Assembly (NCBI RefSeq): GCF_029255285.1
Contig: NZ_JAPUVI010000095.1
Location: 62,001-126,000 of the forward strand
Source of the DNA: Accumulibacter sp.
GTDB lineage: Bacteria; Pseudomonadota; Gammaproteobacteria; Burkholderiales; Rhodocyclaceae
Direction of reading: 5' to 3'
DNA: 64,000 nucleotides
Part shown: positions 35,170 through 45,866 of the stretch, one piece after another
Layout of the letters: the number at the start of each line of letters is the position of its first letter
Position numbering within the stretch: position 1 is the first letter of the stretch
Position numbers and translations under genes: made by a program
The notes under the pieces: generated by a model
What the model was told of the DNA's origin: nothing
Seen by the model: the letters and a program-made list of their open reading frames with translations, nothing else
Database searches by the model: none

Positions 35170-38022
35170 ATGGCGCAAACAAGTGTTGCCCAATTTGCCA
35201 CCCAGCTCAAGATGCCGGCTGGTGCGCTACTCGAGCAATTGCAGAAAGCCGGTGTCGGCAGGCGGCAGCCAGAAGACTTGTTGTCCGAACAGGACAAGTC
35301 GAAACTGCTCGAGTATCTGCGTCGCGCCCACGGACGGGCCGACGGCAAGACCAAGATTACCCTGACGCGCAAGGAAACCACCGAGATCCGGTCGCAGGAT
35401 GCGCATGGCAAATCGCATACGGTGCAGGTCGAAGTACGCAAGAAGAGGGTGCTCGTCAAGCGCGATACACTCGAGGTGCGCCCCGCCGAGGCGCCTCTCC
35501 AGCCAGTTTCGTCGATCCGACCGGAGGCGGTGACCAAGGCTGTCCCCGAAACGGTGGTGGCGCCAGTTCCCGAACCGGTCCGCGCAGCGGTGGTGACCGC
35601 GGCCGACGTGACCGGCGAACCACCAGTTGAAACCAAGGTGTCGCCGAGCGCTCACGCGCCAGTGGTCGGCGAATCGGTAGTGGTGCCGCCGGTGCCCGAG
35701 GCCAAAGCGCCGGCGATCGAGGGAAAAGCCGAAGCACCGGCCGATGGCAAGGCCGGCGCCAAGAAAGTGGTGACGCGCGCGTCTATCATCGGCGAGGAGC
35801 AGCAGCGACTGCGTGCCGAAGAAGAGCGTCGCAACGCCGAATTGCGTGCTCGTCAGGAGGCCGAATTCAAGAGCAAGCAGCAGCGTACGGCCGATCTGGC
35901 GCGCTTGAAGCAGGACGCCGAGGAGAAGGCGGTGGCCGCCAAGGCGGCCGGAGTCGCCAAGCAAGTGGCGGCGCAGACCGCCAGCGAGCGTCCGGCTGAG
36001 GACAAGACCTTGCACAAACCGGCGCCAAAGCCCGGCAGCAGCGACAAGAAGACGACCGACAAGGATAAAAAGGCGCCGGAGAAGAAGGCGGCCGATAAGA
36101 AAGGGGCTTGGAAAAGCGAGGGCGCCAACAAACGTCCCGGGCTGAAGACGCGCGGAGCCACCGGCGGCACCGGCTGGCGGGACAACAAGCATGGCAAGCG
36201 GCCCGCTCGTGGCAGCGGTGGCGAGGAAGAGGAGCACTCCTTTCAGTTGCCGATCGAGCCGGTTATCCATCAGGTTTATATCCCGGAGACCATCTCCGTG
36301 GCCGACCTGGCGCACAAGATGGCGGTCAAGGCGACCGAGGTGATCAAGGCGCTGATGAAGATGGGTTCGATGGTGACCATCAACCAGTCGCTCGATCAGG
36401 AAACGGCGATGATCATCGTCGAGGAAATGGGCCACAAAGCTTTTGCCGCCAAGCTCGACGATCCCGACGCCTTCCTCGACGAAGCGAATGCTGACCAGAA
36501 GGATGTCGTCCTCGAGTCGCGTGCACCGGTGGTGACCGTCATGGGGCACGTCGATCATGGCAAGACCTCGTTGCTCGACTACATTCGCCGCACGCGGGTG
36601 GCCAGCGGCGAAGCGGGCGGCATTACCCAGCACATTGGCGCTTATCACGTCGAAACCGAACGCGGCATGGTGACCTTCCTCGACACGCCGGGTCACGAAG
36701 CGTTCACGGCGATGCGCGCCCGTGGGGCGAAGGCCACTGACCTGGTCATTCTCGTGGTGGCGGCTGACGATGGCGTGATGCCGCAGACCAGGGAGGCGAT
36801 TCACCACGCCAAAGCGGCCGGAGTGCCGATCATCGTCGCCGTCAACAAGATCGACAAGCCCGGTGCGCAGCCCGAGCGGGTCAAGCAGGAACTGGTCGTC
36901 GAGGAGGTCGTTCCGGAAGAATACGGTGGCGATGCGCCCTTTGTTTCCGTCTCCGCGAAAACCGGTGCCGGGATCGACGAGTTGCTCGAAAACGTCCTGT
37001 TGCAGGCTGACGTCCTCGAACTCAAGGCGGCGCGCGACGCGCCGGCGAAGGGCCTGATCATCGAGGCTCGCCTCGACCGCGGGCGCGGACCGGTGGCGAC
37101 GATGCTGGTTTTGTCGGGAACGCTTCGCCAAGGAGACGTGTTGTTGGCTGGCCAGGTTTTTGGCCGGGTGCGCGCGATGCTCGACGAGAATGGCAAGCCG
37201 ATCAAGGAGGCGGGTCCGTCGATTCCGGTCGAAATCCTCGGCTTGTCCGACGTTCCGGCCGCCGGACAGGAAGCCGTCGTGCTCGCCGATGAGCGCAAGG
37301 CGCGCGAAATTGCGCTTTTCCGGCAGGGCAAGTACCGTGACGTGAAGCTGGCCACCAAACAGGCCGCCAACCTCGAGAACCTGCTCGACCAGATGACGGA
37401 GGCGGAAGCCAAGGTTCTGGCGCTGATCATCAAGGCCGACGTGCAGGGTTCGCAGGAGGCGCTGGTGCAATCGCTGCAGAAGCTGTCGACCGGCGAAGTC
37501 AAGGTCAACGTCATTCACGCCGCCGTGGGAGCGATCAGCGAGTCCGACGTGCACCTGGCGCAGGCGTCAAAGGCGGTGATCATTGGCTTCAATACGCGCG
37601 CCGACGCTGGCGCGCGCAAGGCCGCCGAAACCGCCGGGGTCGACATTCGCTACTACAACATCATTTACGACGCGGTGGACGAAGTTCGGGCGGCGCTTTC
37701 CGGCATGCTTTCGCCCGAAAAGCGGGAAGACGTCACCGGCCTGGTCGAGATCAGACAGGTTTTTCATGCCACGAGGATCGGAACGATTGCTGGCTGCTAC
37801 GTTCTGGAGGGCGTCGTCAAACGCAGTTCGCGCGCCCGCCTGCTACGCCGGCACATCGTTGTCTGGGATGGCGAGATTGAATCACTCAAACGCTTCAAGG
37901 ACGATGCCAAGGAAGTTCGGGCCGGTTTCGAATGTGGTCTGTCGCTGCGGAACTTCAATGCCTACGAGGAGGGCGATCAACTCGAGGTGTACGACGTGAC
38001 GGAAGTCGCCAGGACGCTGTAG
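35170..38022 (+). CDS. infB: Translation initiation factor IF-2
   Basis: 950 residues from ATG 35170 behind AGAGGAG. An N-terminal IF2N module ([19 protein letters not shown]) is followed by a long charged linker rich in Ala/Lys/Glu, a second IF2N, and the GTPase domain: [10 protein letters not shown] near residue 459, DTPGHEAF and NKIDKPG. Domains II-IV end the protein. IF-2 recruits initiator fMet-tRNA and promotes subunit joining. Internal in-frame ATGs could give shorter isoforms as in enterobacteria, but none is clearly supported. Confidence 0.98.
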   Translation: MAQTSVAQFATQLKMPAGALLEQLQKAGVGRRQPEDLLSEQDKSKLLEYLRRAHGRADGKTKITLTRKETTEIRSQDAHGKSHTVQVEVRKKRVLVKRDTLEVRPAEAPLQPVSSIRPEAVTKAVPETVVAPVPEPVRAAVVTAADVTGEPPVETKVSPSAHAPVVGESVVVPPVPEAKAPAIEGKAEAPADGKAGAKKVVTRASIIGEEQQRLRAEEERRNAELRARQEAEFKSKQQRTADLARLKQDAEEKAVAAKAAGVAKQVAAQTASERPAEDKTLHKPAPKPGSSDKKTTDKDKKAPEKKAADKKGAWKSEGANKRPGLKTRGATGGTGWRDNKHGKRPARGSGGEEEEHSFQLPIEPVIHQVYIPETISVADLAHKMAVKATEVIKALMKMGSMVTINQSLDQETAMIIVEEMGHKAFAAKLDDPDAFLDEANADQKDVVLESRAPVVTVMGHVDHGKTSLLDYIRRTRVASGEAGGITQHIGAYHVETERGMVTFLDTPGHEAFTAMRARGAKATDLVILVVAADDGVMPQTREAIHHAKAAGVPIIVAVNKIDKPGAQPERVKQELVVEEVVPEEYGGDAPFVSVSAKTGAGIDELLENVLLQADVLELKAARDAPAKGLIIEARLDRGRGPVATMLVLSGTLRQGDVLLAGQVFGRVRAMLDENGKPIKEAGPSIPVEILGLSDVPAAGQEAVVLADERKAREIALFRQGKYRDVKLATKQAANLENLLDQMTEAEAKVLALIIKADVQGSQEALVQSLQKLSTGEVKVNVIHAAVGAISESDVHLAQASKAVIIGFNTRADAGARKAAETAGVDIRYYNIIYDAVDEVRAALSGMLSPEKREDVTGLVEIRQVFHATRIGTIAGCYVLEGVVKRSSRARLLRRHIVVWDGEIESLKRFKDDAKEVRAGFECGLSLRNFNAYEEGDQLEVYDVTEVARTL

Positions 38023-38439
38023 ATGAGTGGCCAAAAGGGGTTTTCGCGCCGCGACCGGATTGCCGAGCAGATCCGTCGCGAAGTTGCGGAGCTGATCCGC
38101 ACCGAGGTGAGGGATCCGCGGGTCGGCATGGTCAGCCTGACCGAGGTGCAGCTGAGTGCCGACTATGCGCACGCCAAAGTGTTCTTCAGCACGCTCGCCG
38201 GTAGCGACCATCTCGACGTGGTGCAGGCCGGTCTGCAGCACGCGTCCGGATTTTTGCGCGGCGAACTGGGCAAGCGGATCAGCATTCACACGACGCCGCA
38301 ACTGCATTTCGTTTTCGATCAGTCGCTCGAACGCGGAGCGCAGATCTCGCAACTGATACGCGAAGCCGTGGCAATTTCGGATCACGGCGCTGCGCCGGGC
38401 CAGGGCCCCGAACCCGACCCCGACCCCGACCAGCATTGA
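38023..38439 (+). CDS. rbfA: Ribosome-binding factor A
   Basis: 138 residues starting immediately after the infB stop. KH-type fold markers are RRDRIAEQIRREVAELI, VRDPRVGMVSLTEVQLSADY and LHFVFDQSLERGAQI. It ends with an unusual acidic Pro-Asp repeat tail (PEPDPDPDPDQH). RbfA binds the 30S subunit and acts in late 16S maturation and cold adaptation. It is contiguous with infB and truB in one operon. Confidence 0.96.
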   Translation: MSGQKGFSRRDRIAEQIRREVAELIRTEVRDPRVGMVSLTEVQLSADYAHAKVFFSTLAGSDHLDVVQAGLQHASGFLRGELGKRISIHTTPQLHFVFDQSLERGAQISQLIREAVAISDHGAAPGQGPEPDPDPDQH

Positions 38440-38440
38440 G

Positions 38441-39346
38441 TTGAGCGACAAGAAACGCTGGCGGCAGGTCGACGGCGTACTGCTGCTCGACAAACCGACC
38501 GGCATGACTTCCAACTCGGCCCTGCAGGCGGCGCGGCGTCTGTTTTCGGCGGCCAAGGCGGGGCACACCGGCACGCTCGATCCGCTGGCCAGCGGCCTGC
38601 TGCCGCTCTGCTTTGGCGAGGCGACCAAGTTCTCGCTCGATCTCCTCGTGGCCGACAAGACTTACGAAGCTGAAATGCTGTTCGGCGTGCAGACCGATAC
38701 CGGTGACGCCGACGGCGTGATTGTCAGACGTTGCCCGGTGGATTTCGGGCTGGCCGAAGTCGAGGCCGTACTGCCGCGCTTTCGCGGCCCGTTGGAGCAG
38801 ATTCCACCGATGTACTCGGCCTTGAAGCGCAATGGCCAACCGCTTTACGAGATGGCGCGTCGCGGCGTCGAAGTGGAGCGTGCCGCGCGTGCGGTGACGA
38901 TCCACTCCTTGCGAGTGCTGGGTTTTTCCGGCCATCGCTGCCGCCTGCGGCTGACTTGCAGCAAGGGTACCTATGTGCGTACGCTGGCCGAGGATTTGGC
39001 GGCGGCGCTAGGTTGCGCGGCGCATCTGACGGCCTTGCGGCGAGTGGCGGTGGGTGTGTTGGACGTCGTCGAAGCGGTGCCGCTCGATCAACTCGCCGCG
39101 CTTTCTGAAGACGAGCGCGGAGAATGGCTGCGCACACCCGACACGCTGTTGCAGAGCCTGCCAGCGATACAACTCGATAGCGACGCTGGGCACCGCTTCG
39201 TCCATGGCAATGCGTTCAGTGCCGCGGCGGAAGCGGGAAAGTACCGGGTATACAGCGAAGGTCGCCTGTTGGGTATCGGCGATGTCGATGGCAGTGGCCG
39301 ACTACAGCCTCGACGCGTCGTTGCCGGCAGTGCCCCAGCGCCGTAG
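38441..39346 (+). CDS. truB: tRNA pseudouridine-55 synthase TruB
   Basis: 301 residues from TTG 38441, one base after the rbfA stop; no ATG fits the conserved N-terminus DGVLLLDKPTGMTSN. The catalytic motif is AGHTGTLDPLASGLLP with the nucleophilic Asp. YEAEMLFGVQTDTGDADG and CSKGTYVRTLAEDLAAALG are further TruB signatures. It makes the universal pseudouridine of the T-loop. The C-terminal part looks like a short PUA-related segment. Confidence 0.96.
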   Translation: MSDKKRWRQVDGVLLLDKPTGMTSNSALQAARRLFSAAKAGHTGTLDPLASGLLPLCFGEATKFSLDLLVADKTYEAEMLFGVQTDTGDADGVIVRRCPVDFGLAEVEAVLPRFRGPLEQIPPMYSALKRNGQPLYEMARRGVEVERAARAVTIHSLRVLGFSGHRCRLRLTCSKGTYVRTLAEDLAAALGCAAHLTALRRVAVGVLDVVEAVPLDQLAALSEDERGEWLRTPDTLLQSLPAIQLDSDAGHRFVHGNAFSAAAEAGKYRVYSEGRLLGIGDVDGSGRLQPRRVVAGSAPAP

Positions 39347-39544
39347 TCAACCGGCTTGAGCGGATGTGTGTTCGCTCGACGAGTCGTCTTCGTCGTCTAT
39401 CTTCCTGCCCATACGGAGAGTCGTGGCTCGACTGCTGCTCTTGGCTAGCCAGCGTTCAGGCAAAGCGAAAAATAGGCGGAGAAGCACGTCAGCGCCCCTC
39501 GCGGCTTGTCGAGCCTTGGCAAGTAATTCGGGTCGTGCATTCAT
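39347..39544 (-). CDS. Small hypothetical protein converging on truB
   Basis: 65 residues from ATG 39544 with GGAGAG upstream on the minus strand. A basic amphipathic helix region (LLAKARQAARGADVLLRLFF) is followed by a charged, Ser-rich acidic tail (KIDDEDDSSSEH). The stop touches the end of truB. I do not recognise it. Ribosome site and codon usage make it plausible, but short frames in the overlapping plus strand compete. Confidence 0.4.
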   Translation of the reverse strand: MNARPELLAKARQAARGADVLLRLFFALPERWLAKSSSRATTLRMGRKIDDEDDSSSEHTSAQAG

Positions 39545-39637
39545 TACGTTGGAGTCTCTCCGGGAGCGGGCCGCGCCTGTGTTACTATGTGTGGTTACCA
39601 TCATTGTCCCGCCCGGACTTCCGACCGGCTCCTTACC

Positions 39638-40468
39638 GTGTTGAACTGCGATCTGCACTGCCATTCCACCTGCTCCGACGGTCTTCTTCCGGCGACAGAG
39701 GTCGCTCGCCGGGCAGCGGGTAATGGAGTCGACATGTTGGCGCTGACCGACCACGATGACCTCGGTGGTCTGGCTGCGGCGCGCGAGGTAGCGGAGGCAG
39801 CCGGCATGGCCTTTGTGAACGGGGTTGAGATCTCGATCGAGTGGGAGCGCTTGCAGATCCACATCCTCGGTCTCTCTTTCGAGGTTACCGATCCGGCGCT
39901 AAGCGCCGGTCTGGCGAGCGTACGCTCGGGCCGCATCGAGCGTGCCCGGCGGATGTCGGCCGAACTCGAAAAAGTCGGTATCGACGGGGCGTTCGAGGGG
40001 GCTATGCGCCATGCGGCCAACCCCTCCCTGATCAGCCGATCGCATTTCGGACGCTACCTGGTCGAAGTGGGTGTCTGCAAGGACGTGCGCAGCGTCTTCG
40101 AATCATATTTGGTTCCCGGCCGACCGGGTTACGTCGAGCATCGCTGGGCGACGCTGGCCGATTCCGTGCAGTGGATTCTCGGTGCCGGTGGCGTCGCCGC
40201 GGTCGCCCATCCGGGCCGCTACAAGCTGTCACGCGCCGATATGCGGCGCTTTCTTGGCGAATTCAAGGATCTTGGTGGGCAGGCGATCGAAGTCATGTCG
40301 GGTAGTCACACGCCGGAGCACATCGATCTCTACGGTCGCCTGGCGAGGGAATATGGTTTTCTGGCCTCGCGCGGTTCGGACTTTCACGGGCCGGGCGAGA
40401 GCTACGTCGATCTTGGCAATCTGGCGCCGCTGCCGGAAGGGCTGCAGCCTATCTGGGAAGCTTTCTGA
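39638..40468 (+). CDS. PHP-domain phosphoesterase (nucleoside 3',5'-bisphosphate phosphatase, TrpH/YciV-like)
   Basis: About 277 residues if started at GTG 39638 or TTG 39641; an ATG at 39587 would add 17 unlikely residues. Metal-binding PHP motifs are in order: DLHCHSTCSDG, ALTDHDDLGG, FVNGVEISIEW, VAHPGRYKLSR and SRGSDFHGPGES. E. coli YciV/RnaAM dephosphorylates pAp-type nucleotides and trims RNA 5' ends, using Mn2+; the same role is likely here. It is followed by yciO after 15 bases, an arrangement also seen in other proteobacteria. Confidence 0.9.
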   Translation: MLNCDLHCHSTCSDGLLPATEVARRAAGNGVDMLALTDHDDLGGLAAAREVAEAAGMAFVNGVEISIEWERLQIHILGLSFEVTDPALSAGLASVRSGRIERARRMSAELEKVGIDGAFEGAMRHAANPSLISRSHFGRYLVEVGVCKDVRSVFESYLVPGRPGYVEHRWATLADSVQWILGAGGVAAVAHPGRYKLSRADMRRFLGEFKDLGGQAIEVMSGSHTPEHIDLYGRLAREYGFLASRGSDFHGPGESYVDLGNLAPLPEGLQPIWEAF

Positions 40469-40483
40469 GGCACCGGGAAACTC

Positions 40484-41110
40484 ATGGCCCAGTATCTTTC
40501 CATTCATCCGGACAACCCGCAGGGTCGATTGCTGCAGCGAGCGGTCGACGTCATCGCTCAGGGCGGAGTCATCGCCTTGCCGACCGACTCCAGTTACGCA
40601 CTCGGTTGCCATCTCGGCGACAAGGCAGCAGTCGAGCGTATCCGTAGCCTGCGCGGCGTCGATGATCGGCATCATCTGACACTGATGTGCCGCGATTTGT
40701 CACAGATCGGCCAGTTTGCCCGTGTCGATAACGCTCGCTATCGCCTGCTCAAGGCGACGACACCGGGGAGCTATACCTTCATTCTCGAGGGGACGAAGGA
40801 ACTACCACGGCGCGTCTTGCACCCGAAGCGCAAGACGATCGGCCTGCGCGTACCGGCGCTGGGAGTCACTCTGGCGTTGCTGCAGCAGTTGGGCGAGCCC
40901 TTGCTGACGTCGACGCTGATCGTCGCCGGAGACGACGCGCCGCTGACGGAAGCCTGGGAGATCCAGGACCGGCTCGACAATCAGCTCGAACTGATTCTCG
41001 ATGGCGGACGTTGTGGCGTCGAGCCGACCAGCGTTATCGATCTGACTGGTCCGCTGCCCGTCCTGATTCGCGCCGGAATCGGTTCTCTGACACCTTTCGG
41101 CCTCGATTGA
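40484..41110 (+). CDS. yciO: YciO/Sua5/YrdC-family protein
   Basis: 208 residues. YrdC-fold markers are GGVIALPTDSSYALGCHL, AVERIRSLRGVDDRHHLTL and PGSYTFILEGTKELPRRV. The start (MAQYLSIHPDNPQGRLL) is typical of YciO rather than TsaC. Sua5/TsaC make threonylcarbamoyl-AMP for tRNA t6A; YciO has the fold but its role is less settled. It lies between the PHP phosphatase and the site-2 protease in a tightly packed plus-strand cluster. Confidence 0.92.
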   Translation: MAQYLSIHPDNPQGRLLQRAVDVIAQGGVIALPTDSSYALGCHLGDKAAVERIRSLRGVDDRHHLTLMCRDLSQIGQFARVDNARYRLLKATTPGSYTFILEGTKELPRRVLHPKRKTIGLRVPALGVTLALLQQLGEPLLTSTLIVAGDDAPLTEAWEIQDRLDNQLELILDGGRCGVEPTSVIDLTGPLPVLIRAGIGSLTPFGLD

Positions 41111-41120
41111 CGAGGATCTC

Positions 41121-41774
41121 GTGGAAGCGCTGATCCAGACCGTCGCCATTGCTGCCTTGCCAGTCGTCCTTGCCATCACGCTGCACGAGGCGGCACATGG
41201 CTACGCGGCCCGCCATTTCGGCGATCCGACAGCCTGGCAGCAGGGTCGAATTACGGCCAACCCATTGAAACACATTGACTTGGTCGGTACGGTCATCGTG
41301 CCGATCGTCATTCTGCTGCTTTCCACGGGTGGCATTCTTTTCGGTTGGGCGAAGCCCGTGCCGGTCGACTTTTCCCGCCTTCGTCGTCCGAAGAGTGACA
41401 TGTTGTGGGTTGCCGCGGCCGGTCCGGGAGCCAATCTGGCCATGCTCTTGTTTTGGGCAGGAATGATGAAACTGGCCTGGCTTTTGCCGCTCAATGTGTT
41501 CAGCCTGCCGATGGCACGCATGGCGGAGGTCGGCATGTCGGTAAACATCGCGCTGATGGTACTCAACCTTTTTCCGCTACCGCCACTCGACGGCGGCCGA
41601 ATCGTCGTCAGCCTTCTGCCGCCCGACGCCGCGTGGCGCTTTGCGCAGATCGAGCGTTTCGGCTTTCCGATTCTCTTACTCCTGTTGTTTTCCGGCGTGC
41701 TCGGTTTGCTGTTGACGCCGGTAATGCAACTGGTCGGCGGAATGATCGAGTTCCTCTTTCAATTTCCTTTCTGA
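41121..41774 (+). CDS. Site-2 protease family (M50) membrane metallopeptidase
   Basis: 217 residues from GTG 41121. About five or six membrane segments. The zinc site is ITLHEAAHGYAARHFGD (HExxH) in the first helix and NLFPLPPLDGGRIV (N-x2-P-x2-P-LDG) in a later helix. Small M50 proteins of this FTSH/YwhC-like group lack PDZ domains; substrates are mostly unknown. It sits ten bases after yciO and seven before trpS. Confidence 0.92.
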   Translation: MEALIQTVAIAALPVVLAITLHEAAHGYAARHFGDPTAWQQGRITANPLKHIDLVGTVIVPIVILLLSTGGILFGWAKPVPVDFSRLRRPKSDMLWVAAAGPGANLAMLLFWAGMMKLAWLLPLNVFSLPMARMAEVGMSVNIALMVLNLFPLPPLDGGRIVVSLLPPDAAWRFAQIERFGFPILLLLLFSGVLGLLLTPVMQLVGGMIEFLFQFPF

Positions 41775-41781
41775 ACCGAAA

Positions 41782-42984
41782 ATGTACGCAGAACGAGTCC
41801 TTTCCGGTATGCGGCCAACCGGCAGCCTGCATCTGGGTCACTACCACGGCGTGCTGAAGAACTGGGTCCGCCTGCAGAACGACTACCCCTGTCTATTTTT
41901 TGTTGCCGACTGGCACGCGCTGACCACCCAGTACGACGATCCGCATGGGATCGTCGATTCATCGTGGGAGATGGTCATCGACTGGTTGGCGGCAGGCGTC
42001 GACCCGGAGCGTGCAACGTTGTTCATCCAGTCGCAGGTACCCGAACACGCTGAGTTGCATTTGTTGCTCTCGATGATGACTCCACTCGGCTGGCTGGAGC
42101 GCGTGCCGACCTATAAGGATCAACAGGAAAAGCTTGAAAGCAAGGACTTGTCCACCTACGGCTTTCTCGGCTATCCCTTGCTGCAGGCCGCCGACATCTT
42201 GATCTACCGGGCGGACAAGGTGCCGGTGGGTGAGGATCAGGTGCCGCATATCGAGTTTTCGCGGGAGATCGCGCGCCGCTTCAATCACCTCTATGGACGT
42301 GAAGCCGGTTTCGAGGACAAGGCCAAAGAGGCGTTGAGCCGGCTTGGCGCGAAGCGCGCGCGGCGCTATCAGGATTTGCGCACGCGCTTTCAGCAGCACG
42401 GTGATCAGGCGGCAATAGAGAGCGCGCACGCCTTGCTCGACGAAGTGGCAGGTCTGTCGCAGATCGACCGTGAGCGGCTTGGCGGCTATCTCGAAGGAAC
42501 CGGCAAGATGATTCTCGTCGAGCCGGGCGCCTTGCTGACCGAGGCCTCGCGAATGCCCGGTCTAGATGGTCAGAAGATGTCGAAGTCCTATGGCAACACG
42601 ATCACTCTGCGTGAGGATGCCGCCTCGGTAACGCACAAGCTCAGACGAATGCCGACCGACCCGGCACGCGTTCGCCGCGGCGATCCCGGTGATCCGGCCA
42701 AGTGTCCGGTCTGGCAGTGGCATCAGGTGTACTCGGACGACGCTTGCCAGTCGTGGGTGCAGCAAGGGTGCCGCAGTGCCGCGATAGGCTGCCTGGACTG
42801 CAAGAAGCCGGTGATCGAGGGTATTCTCGCGGAGCAGGCGCCGATGCGCGAGCGCGCGCAACCGTATCTCGACGACCGGCGCCTGGTGCGCGAAATCATT
42901 GGCGAGGGCAACCGCAAGGCACGCCATCTGGCGCGTGAAACGATGCGTGAGGTGCGCGACGCCATCGGGTTGAACTACGCTTGA
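41782..42984 (+). CDS. trpS: Tryptophanyl-tRNA synthetase
   Basis: 400 residues, longer than the ~335 of E. coli but usual for this betaproteobacterial type. Class I motifs are SGMRPTGSLHLGHYHG (HIGH-type) and DGQKMSKSYGNT (KMSKS). A Cys-rich insertion near the C-terminus (CPVWQWHQVYSD; GCLDCKK) is characteristic of the longer form. It charges tRNA-Trp in the cytoplasm. The stop overlaps the TTG start proposed for scpA. Confidence 0.97.
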   Translation: MYAERVLSGMRPTGSLHLGHYHGVLKNWVRLQNDYPCLFFVADWHALTTQYDDPHGIVDSSWEMVIDWLAAGVDPERATLFIQSQVPEHAELHLLLSMMTPLGWLERVPTYKDQQEKLESKDLSTYGFLGYPLLQAADILIYRADKVPVGEDQVPHIEFSREIARRFNHLYGREAGFEDKAKEALSRLGAKRARRYQDLRTRFQQHGDQAAIESAHALLDEVAGLSQIDRERLGGYLEGTGKMILVEPGALLTEASRMPGLDGQKMSKSYGNTITLREDAASVTHKLRRMPTDPARVRRGDPGDPAKCPVWQWHQVYSDDACQSWVQQGCRSAAIGCLDCKKPVIEGILAEQAPMRERAQPYLDDRRLVREIIGEGNRKARHLARETMREVRDAIGLNYA

Positions 42985-43871
42985 CTGCCGCGGTGACAGA
43001 TCGATCATCGATCATCGATACGGTGACGGTCGATAACGACAACGCGTCGCCGCTTGACCCGCTGGCCAGCCCACTGGCGCGGATTTACGGCGAGCCTCTG
43101 GTGCAGTTGCCGCACGATCTCTATATTCCGCCTGACGCGATGGCAGTCATGCTCGATGCGTTCGAGGGTCCGCTCGACCTCCTGCTGTACTTGATCCGCA
43201 AGGCCAACGTGAATGTGCTCGACATCCCTATGGCGCCGTTGACGGATCAGTACCTGGTGTACGTCGAAGCGATGCGCTCGCAGAATCTCGAGTTGGCGGC
43301 CGATTATCTGGTCATGGCAGCGATGCTGATCGAGATCAAGTCGCGTATGCTTCTGCCTCGACCCAAAATCGTCGAAGGGAGCGAGGCCGAGGATCCCCGC
43401 GCCGAACTGGTTCGTCGACTAATCGAGTACGAGCAGATGAAGCGTGCAGCGCTTGCCCTCAACGAGTCGCCGCAGGCCGAGCGTGATTTCGACTGGGTCG
43501 AGGTCTGGGTGGAGAAGGACTTGCTGCGGCGGCTGCCCGAGGTCAACGCGCTGGACTTGCGGAGTGCCTGGAGTACCATCCTGCGGCAGGCCAAGCTACA
43601 CACCCATCACCTCGTCCAGCGGGAGGAATTGTCGGTGCGAGAGCATATGGGCTCGATCCTGCGCCGCTTGCGCGGTGCCGCCGGTTTCGTCGAGTTCAGT
43701 GATCTGTTCGATCCGACGCAAGGCGCGTCGGTCCTGGTGGTGCACTTCCTGGCGCTGCTTGAACTGGCGCGTGAGCACCTGCTCGAAATGACGCAGGTCG
43801 AAGCCTTTGCGCCGATTTACCTGAGGTTGGCGGATGCGCAGAACGAATTCCGATCCCCAGCCAGAGCCTGA
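42981..43871 (+). CDS. scpA: Segregation and condensation protein A
   Basis: 296 residues from TTG 42981 (TTGA overlap with trpS); the conserved part begins at [22 protein letters not shown] near residue 57. It continues [33 protein letters not shown]-type helices and ends with a winged-helix segment. ScpA is the kleisin that joins ScpB and SMC in the chromosome-condensation complex. A start nearer ATG 43140 cannot be excluded. It overlaps scpB by 38 bases. Confidence 0.95.
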   Translation: MTAAVTDRSSIIDTVTVDNDNASPLDPLASPLARIYGEPLVQLPHDLYIPPDAMAVMLDAFEGPLDLLLYLIRKANVNVLDIPMAPLTDQYLVYVEAMRSQNLELAADYLVMAAMLIEIKSRMLLPRPKIVEGSEAEDPRAELVRRLIEYEQMKRAALALNESPQAERDFDWVEVWVEKDLLRRLPEVNALDLRSAWSTILRQAKLHTHHLVQREELSVREHMGSILRRLRGAAGFVEFSDLFDPTQGASVLVVHFLALLELAREHLLEMTQVEAFAPIYLRLADAQNEFRSPARA

Positions 43872-44421
43872 ACTGCCGGTCAATCGCGGCGAGTTGAAGC
43901 GGGTTCTCGAAGCGCTCCTGCTTAGCGCTCGCGAACCCTTGTCTCTGGCCGATTTACGGAAGGCCTTCGACGAACGGGTTGGCACCGACCTTCTTCGGAG
44001 CTTGCTCGAAGAATTGCGTGCCGAGTGGAGCGACCGGTCGCTGGAGTTGCTGCAGGTGGCGAGCGGCTGGCGTTTTAGGACGCGCGTCGAGTTCATGCCT
44101 TATATTGAGCGGCTGAACCCGGAAAAGCCACCGCGCTACTCGCGCGCCGTTCTGGAAACGCTGGCCATCATCGCCTATCGGCAACCGGTGACACGTGGCG
44201 ACATCGAGGACATTCGCGGCGTTACGGTGGCGACGCAGGTAATCCGGGTGCTCGAAGAGCGCGGCTGGGTCGACGTTGTGGGACATCGCGATACGCCAGG
44301 ACGACCAGCGCTACTGGCGACAACGCGCAAGTTCCTCGACGATCTTGGTCTGCGCAGCCTGTCCGAGTTGCCGGCACTCGAACACATCAATCCCACACTG
44401 GACCTTGCTGATGCCCAATAG
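43834..44421 (+). CDS. scpB: Segregation and condensation protein B
   Basis: 195 residues. Two winged-helix units are visible: [19 protein letters not shown] at the start, and [20 protein letters not shown] with [18 protein letters not shown] in the middle. These are standard ScpB motifs. It binds ScpA-SMC. It is translationally coupled to scpA by overlap, and its end overlaps the rluB start by eleven bases. Confidence 0.96.
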   Translation: MRRTNSDPQPEPELPVNRGELKRVLEALLLSAREPLSLADLRKAFDERVGTDLLRSLLEELRAEWSDRSLELLQVASGWRFRTRVEFMPYIERLNPEKPPRYSRAVLETLAIIAYRQPVTRGDIEDIRGVTVATQVIRVLEERGWVDVVGHRDTPGRPALLATTRKFLDDLGLRSLSELPALEHINPTLDLADAQ

Positions 44422-45391
44422 TACTCGTAAATTCCCAGGCGTCCTAACGCGCCCGCCGCGTTCGACGCGCCCGGCCGGTGCCGGGCGACGGTCACCGGCG
44501 GCGGCGCCCGGACCGCTCGGATCTACTGGCGGCGCGGCTGGAAGATCGAGCGACGGACCAGGTGGTGGCCGGGGTGAATCGACCCGGCAAACACGGCACC
44601 AGGAGACTGAGGCAAAACCTGAGCGCTTGCACAAGTTGTTAGCGCAGAGCGGCGTCGGTTCGCGGCGTGAAATGGAGGGGCTCATTGCCGCCGGGCGTAT
44701 ATCGGTCAATGGCCAGGCGGCGCAGCTCGGCCAGACCGCCAGTCCGGGCGATCGCGTGAAAGTCAATGGCAAACTGGTCCAGTTACGCTTCTCGGACCGT
44801 TTGCCGCGCGTCGTCATCTATCACAAGCCAGAAGGCGAGATTGTTTCGCGCAATGACCCCGATCATCGTCCGAACGTGTTTACCTCGATGCCGCGTATCT
44901 CCGCCGGACGATGGGTGGCGGTCGGCCGACTCGACTTCAATACGAGTGGCCTGCTGTTGCTGACAACATCCGGCGACCTCGCCAATCGTCTGATGCATCC
45001 GCGTTACCAGTTGATCCGCGAGTATGCGGTGCGAATTCTCGGTGAGTTGTCCGATGAGTTGCGCCAACGCCTACTCGACGGCGTCGAACTCGACGATGGT
45101 CCGGCACAGTTTGCGAGCTTTCAGGCGGCGGGTGGCGAGGGCGCCAATCGGTGGTACCGGGTGACGCTCTACGAGGGCAGGAACCGTGAGGTGCGCCGGA
45201 TGTTCGAAGCGGTCGGCGTCGTCGTCAGTCGCCTGATGCGTGTCCGCTACGGCCCCTTTGTGTTGCCGCCGGGCCTGAAGCGGGGACAGGTCCTGGAACT
45301 GAGCGAAGCGGAAGTGAAAGGATTGCTGGCTGATCTTGGCATGTTTAAATCGGGGGCCGATCGCCCGCCGCGTCGCTTGCTTCGGCGCTGA
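44411..45391 (+). CDS. rluB: 23S rRNA pseudouridine synthase, RluB/RsuA family
   Basis: 326 residues from ATG 44411. A low-complexity Pro/Gly/Arg linker fills residues 5-65, then an S4 RNA-binding domain ([20 protein letters not shown]) and the RsuA catalytic domain with [19 protein letters not shown], where the Asp is the nucleophile. The end is short and basic. The scpAB-rluB order is common and favours RluB (23S U2605) over RsuA. The 400 bases after it hold no gene before the tRNA. Confidence 0.92.
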   Translation: MPNSTRKFPGVLTRPPRSTRPAGAGRRSPAAAPGPLGSTGGAAGRSSDGPGGGRGESTRQTRHQETEAKPERLHKLLAQSGVGSRREMEGLIAAGRISVNGQAAQLGQTASPGDRVKVNGKLVQLRFSDRLPRVVIYHKPEGEIVSRNDPDHRPNVFTSMPRISAGRWVAVGRLDFNTSGLLLLTTSGDLANRLMHPRYQLIREYAVRILGELSDELRQRLLDGVELDDGPAQFASFQAAGGEGANRWYRVTLYEGRNREVRRMFEAVGVVVSRLMRVRYGPFVLPPGLKRGQVLELSEAEVKGLLADLGMFKSGADRPPRRLLRR

Positions 45392-45719
45392 ACAATTTTG
45401 CCGCTGAGGCTCGCTGAGGCTTTTTCCTTTATTTCGCGCGAGCTGGGATTGAGACGTGGGCGCCAGGTTTTTACCGCGCTGGGGCGCGTTGGTACGACAT
45501 CTCTTCTGTATCGCGAGGGCAGGGCTCGAGTCGGCAGCCCCTAGCCAAACTGAGCCAAATCAGGAACGGCGCACCGGCTGGTCAGGTGTTGTGGCGGTGG
45601 CATGGATGATGCGCAAGGCGTGATTCTCCTGGCCAGTCTTCCGCGGGAGAAGTAACCATTTAATTCACTACAGGTCGCCCGACAGGGCAAAGTCATCGTG
45701 CATTGGACAGAGCCTGCGC

Positions 45720-45747
45720 TTGACTTGCCATAGCGGCGTCGTATAAT
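45720..45747 (+). promoter_or_regulatory. Sigma-70 promoter of tRNA-Val
   Basis: TTGACT (45720-45725) and a perfect TATAAT (45742-45747) are spaced 16 bases apart, 43 bases before the mature tRNA 5' end. Confidence 0.75.
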
Positions 45748-45790
45748 GCGCACTCTCCTCAAGGACGCTGGTGATCTCGGCGTCAATGAA

Positions 45791-45866
45791 GGCGCGTAGC
45801 TCAGCTGGTTAGAGCACCACCTTGACATGGTGGGGGTCGTTGGTTCGAGTCCAATCGCGCCTACCA
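45791..45866 (+). tRNA. tRNA-Val (GAC anticodon)
   Basis: A 76-base cloverleaf. The acceptor arm GGCGCGT pairs with the 3' strand before an encoded CCA. The D-arm is GCTC...GAGC, the anticodon stem CCACC/GGTGG encloses loop TTGACAT with anticodon GAC, and the T-arm has GGTTCGAGTCC. Confidence 0.97.

Noticed and set aside
35227-37554. Minus-strand ORF of 775 codons
   Set aside because: Antisense shadow of infB produced by G/C-rich third positions.
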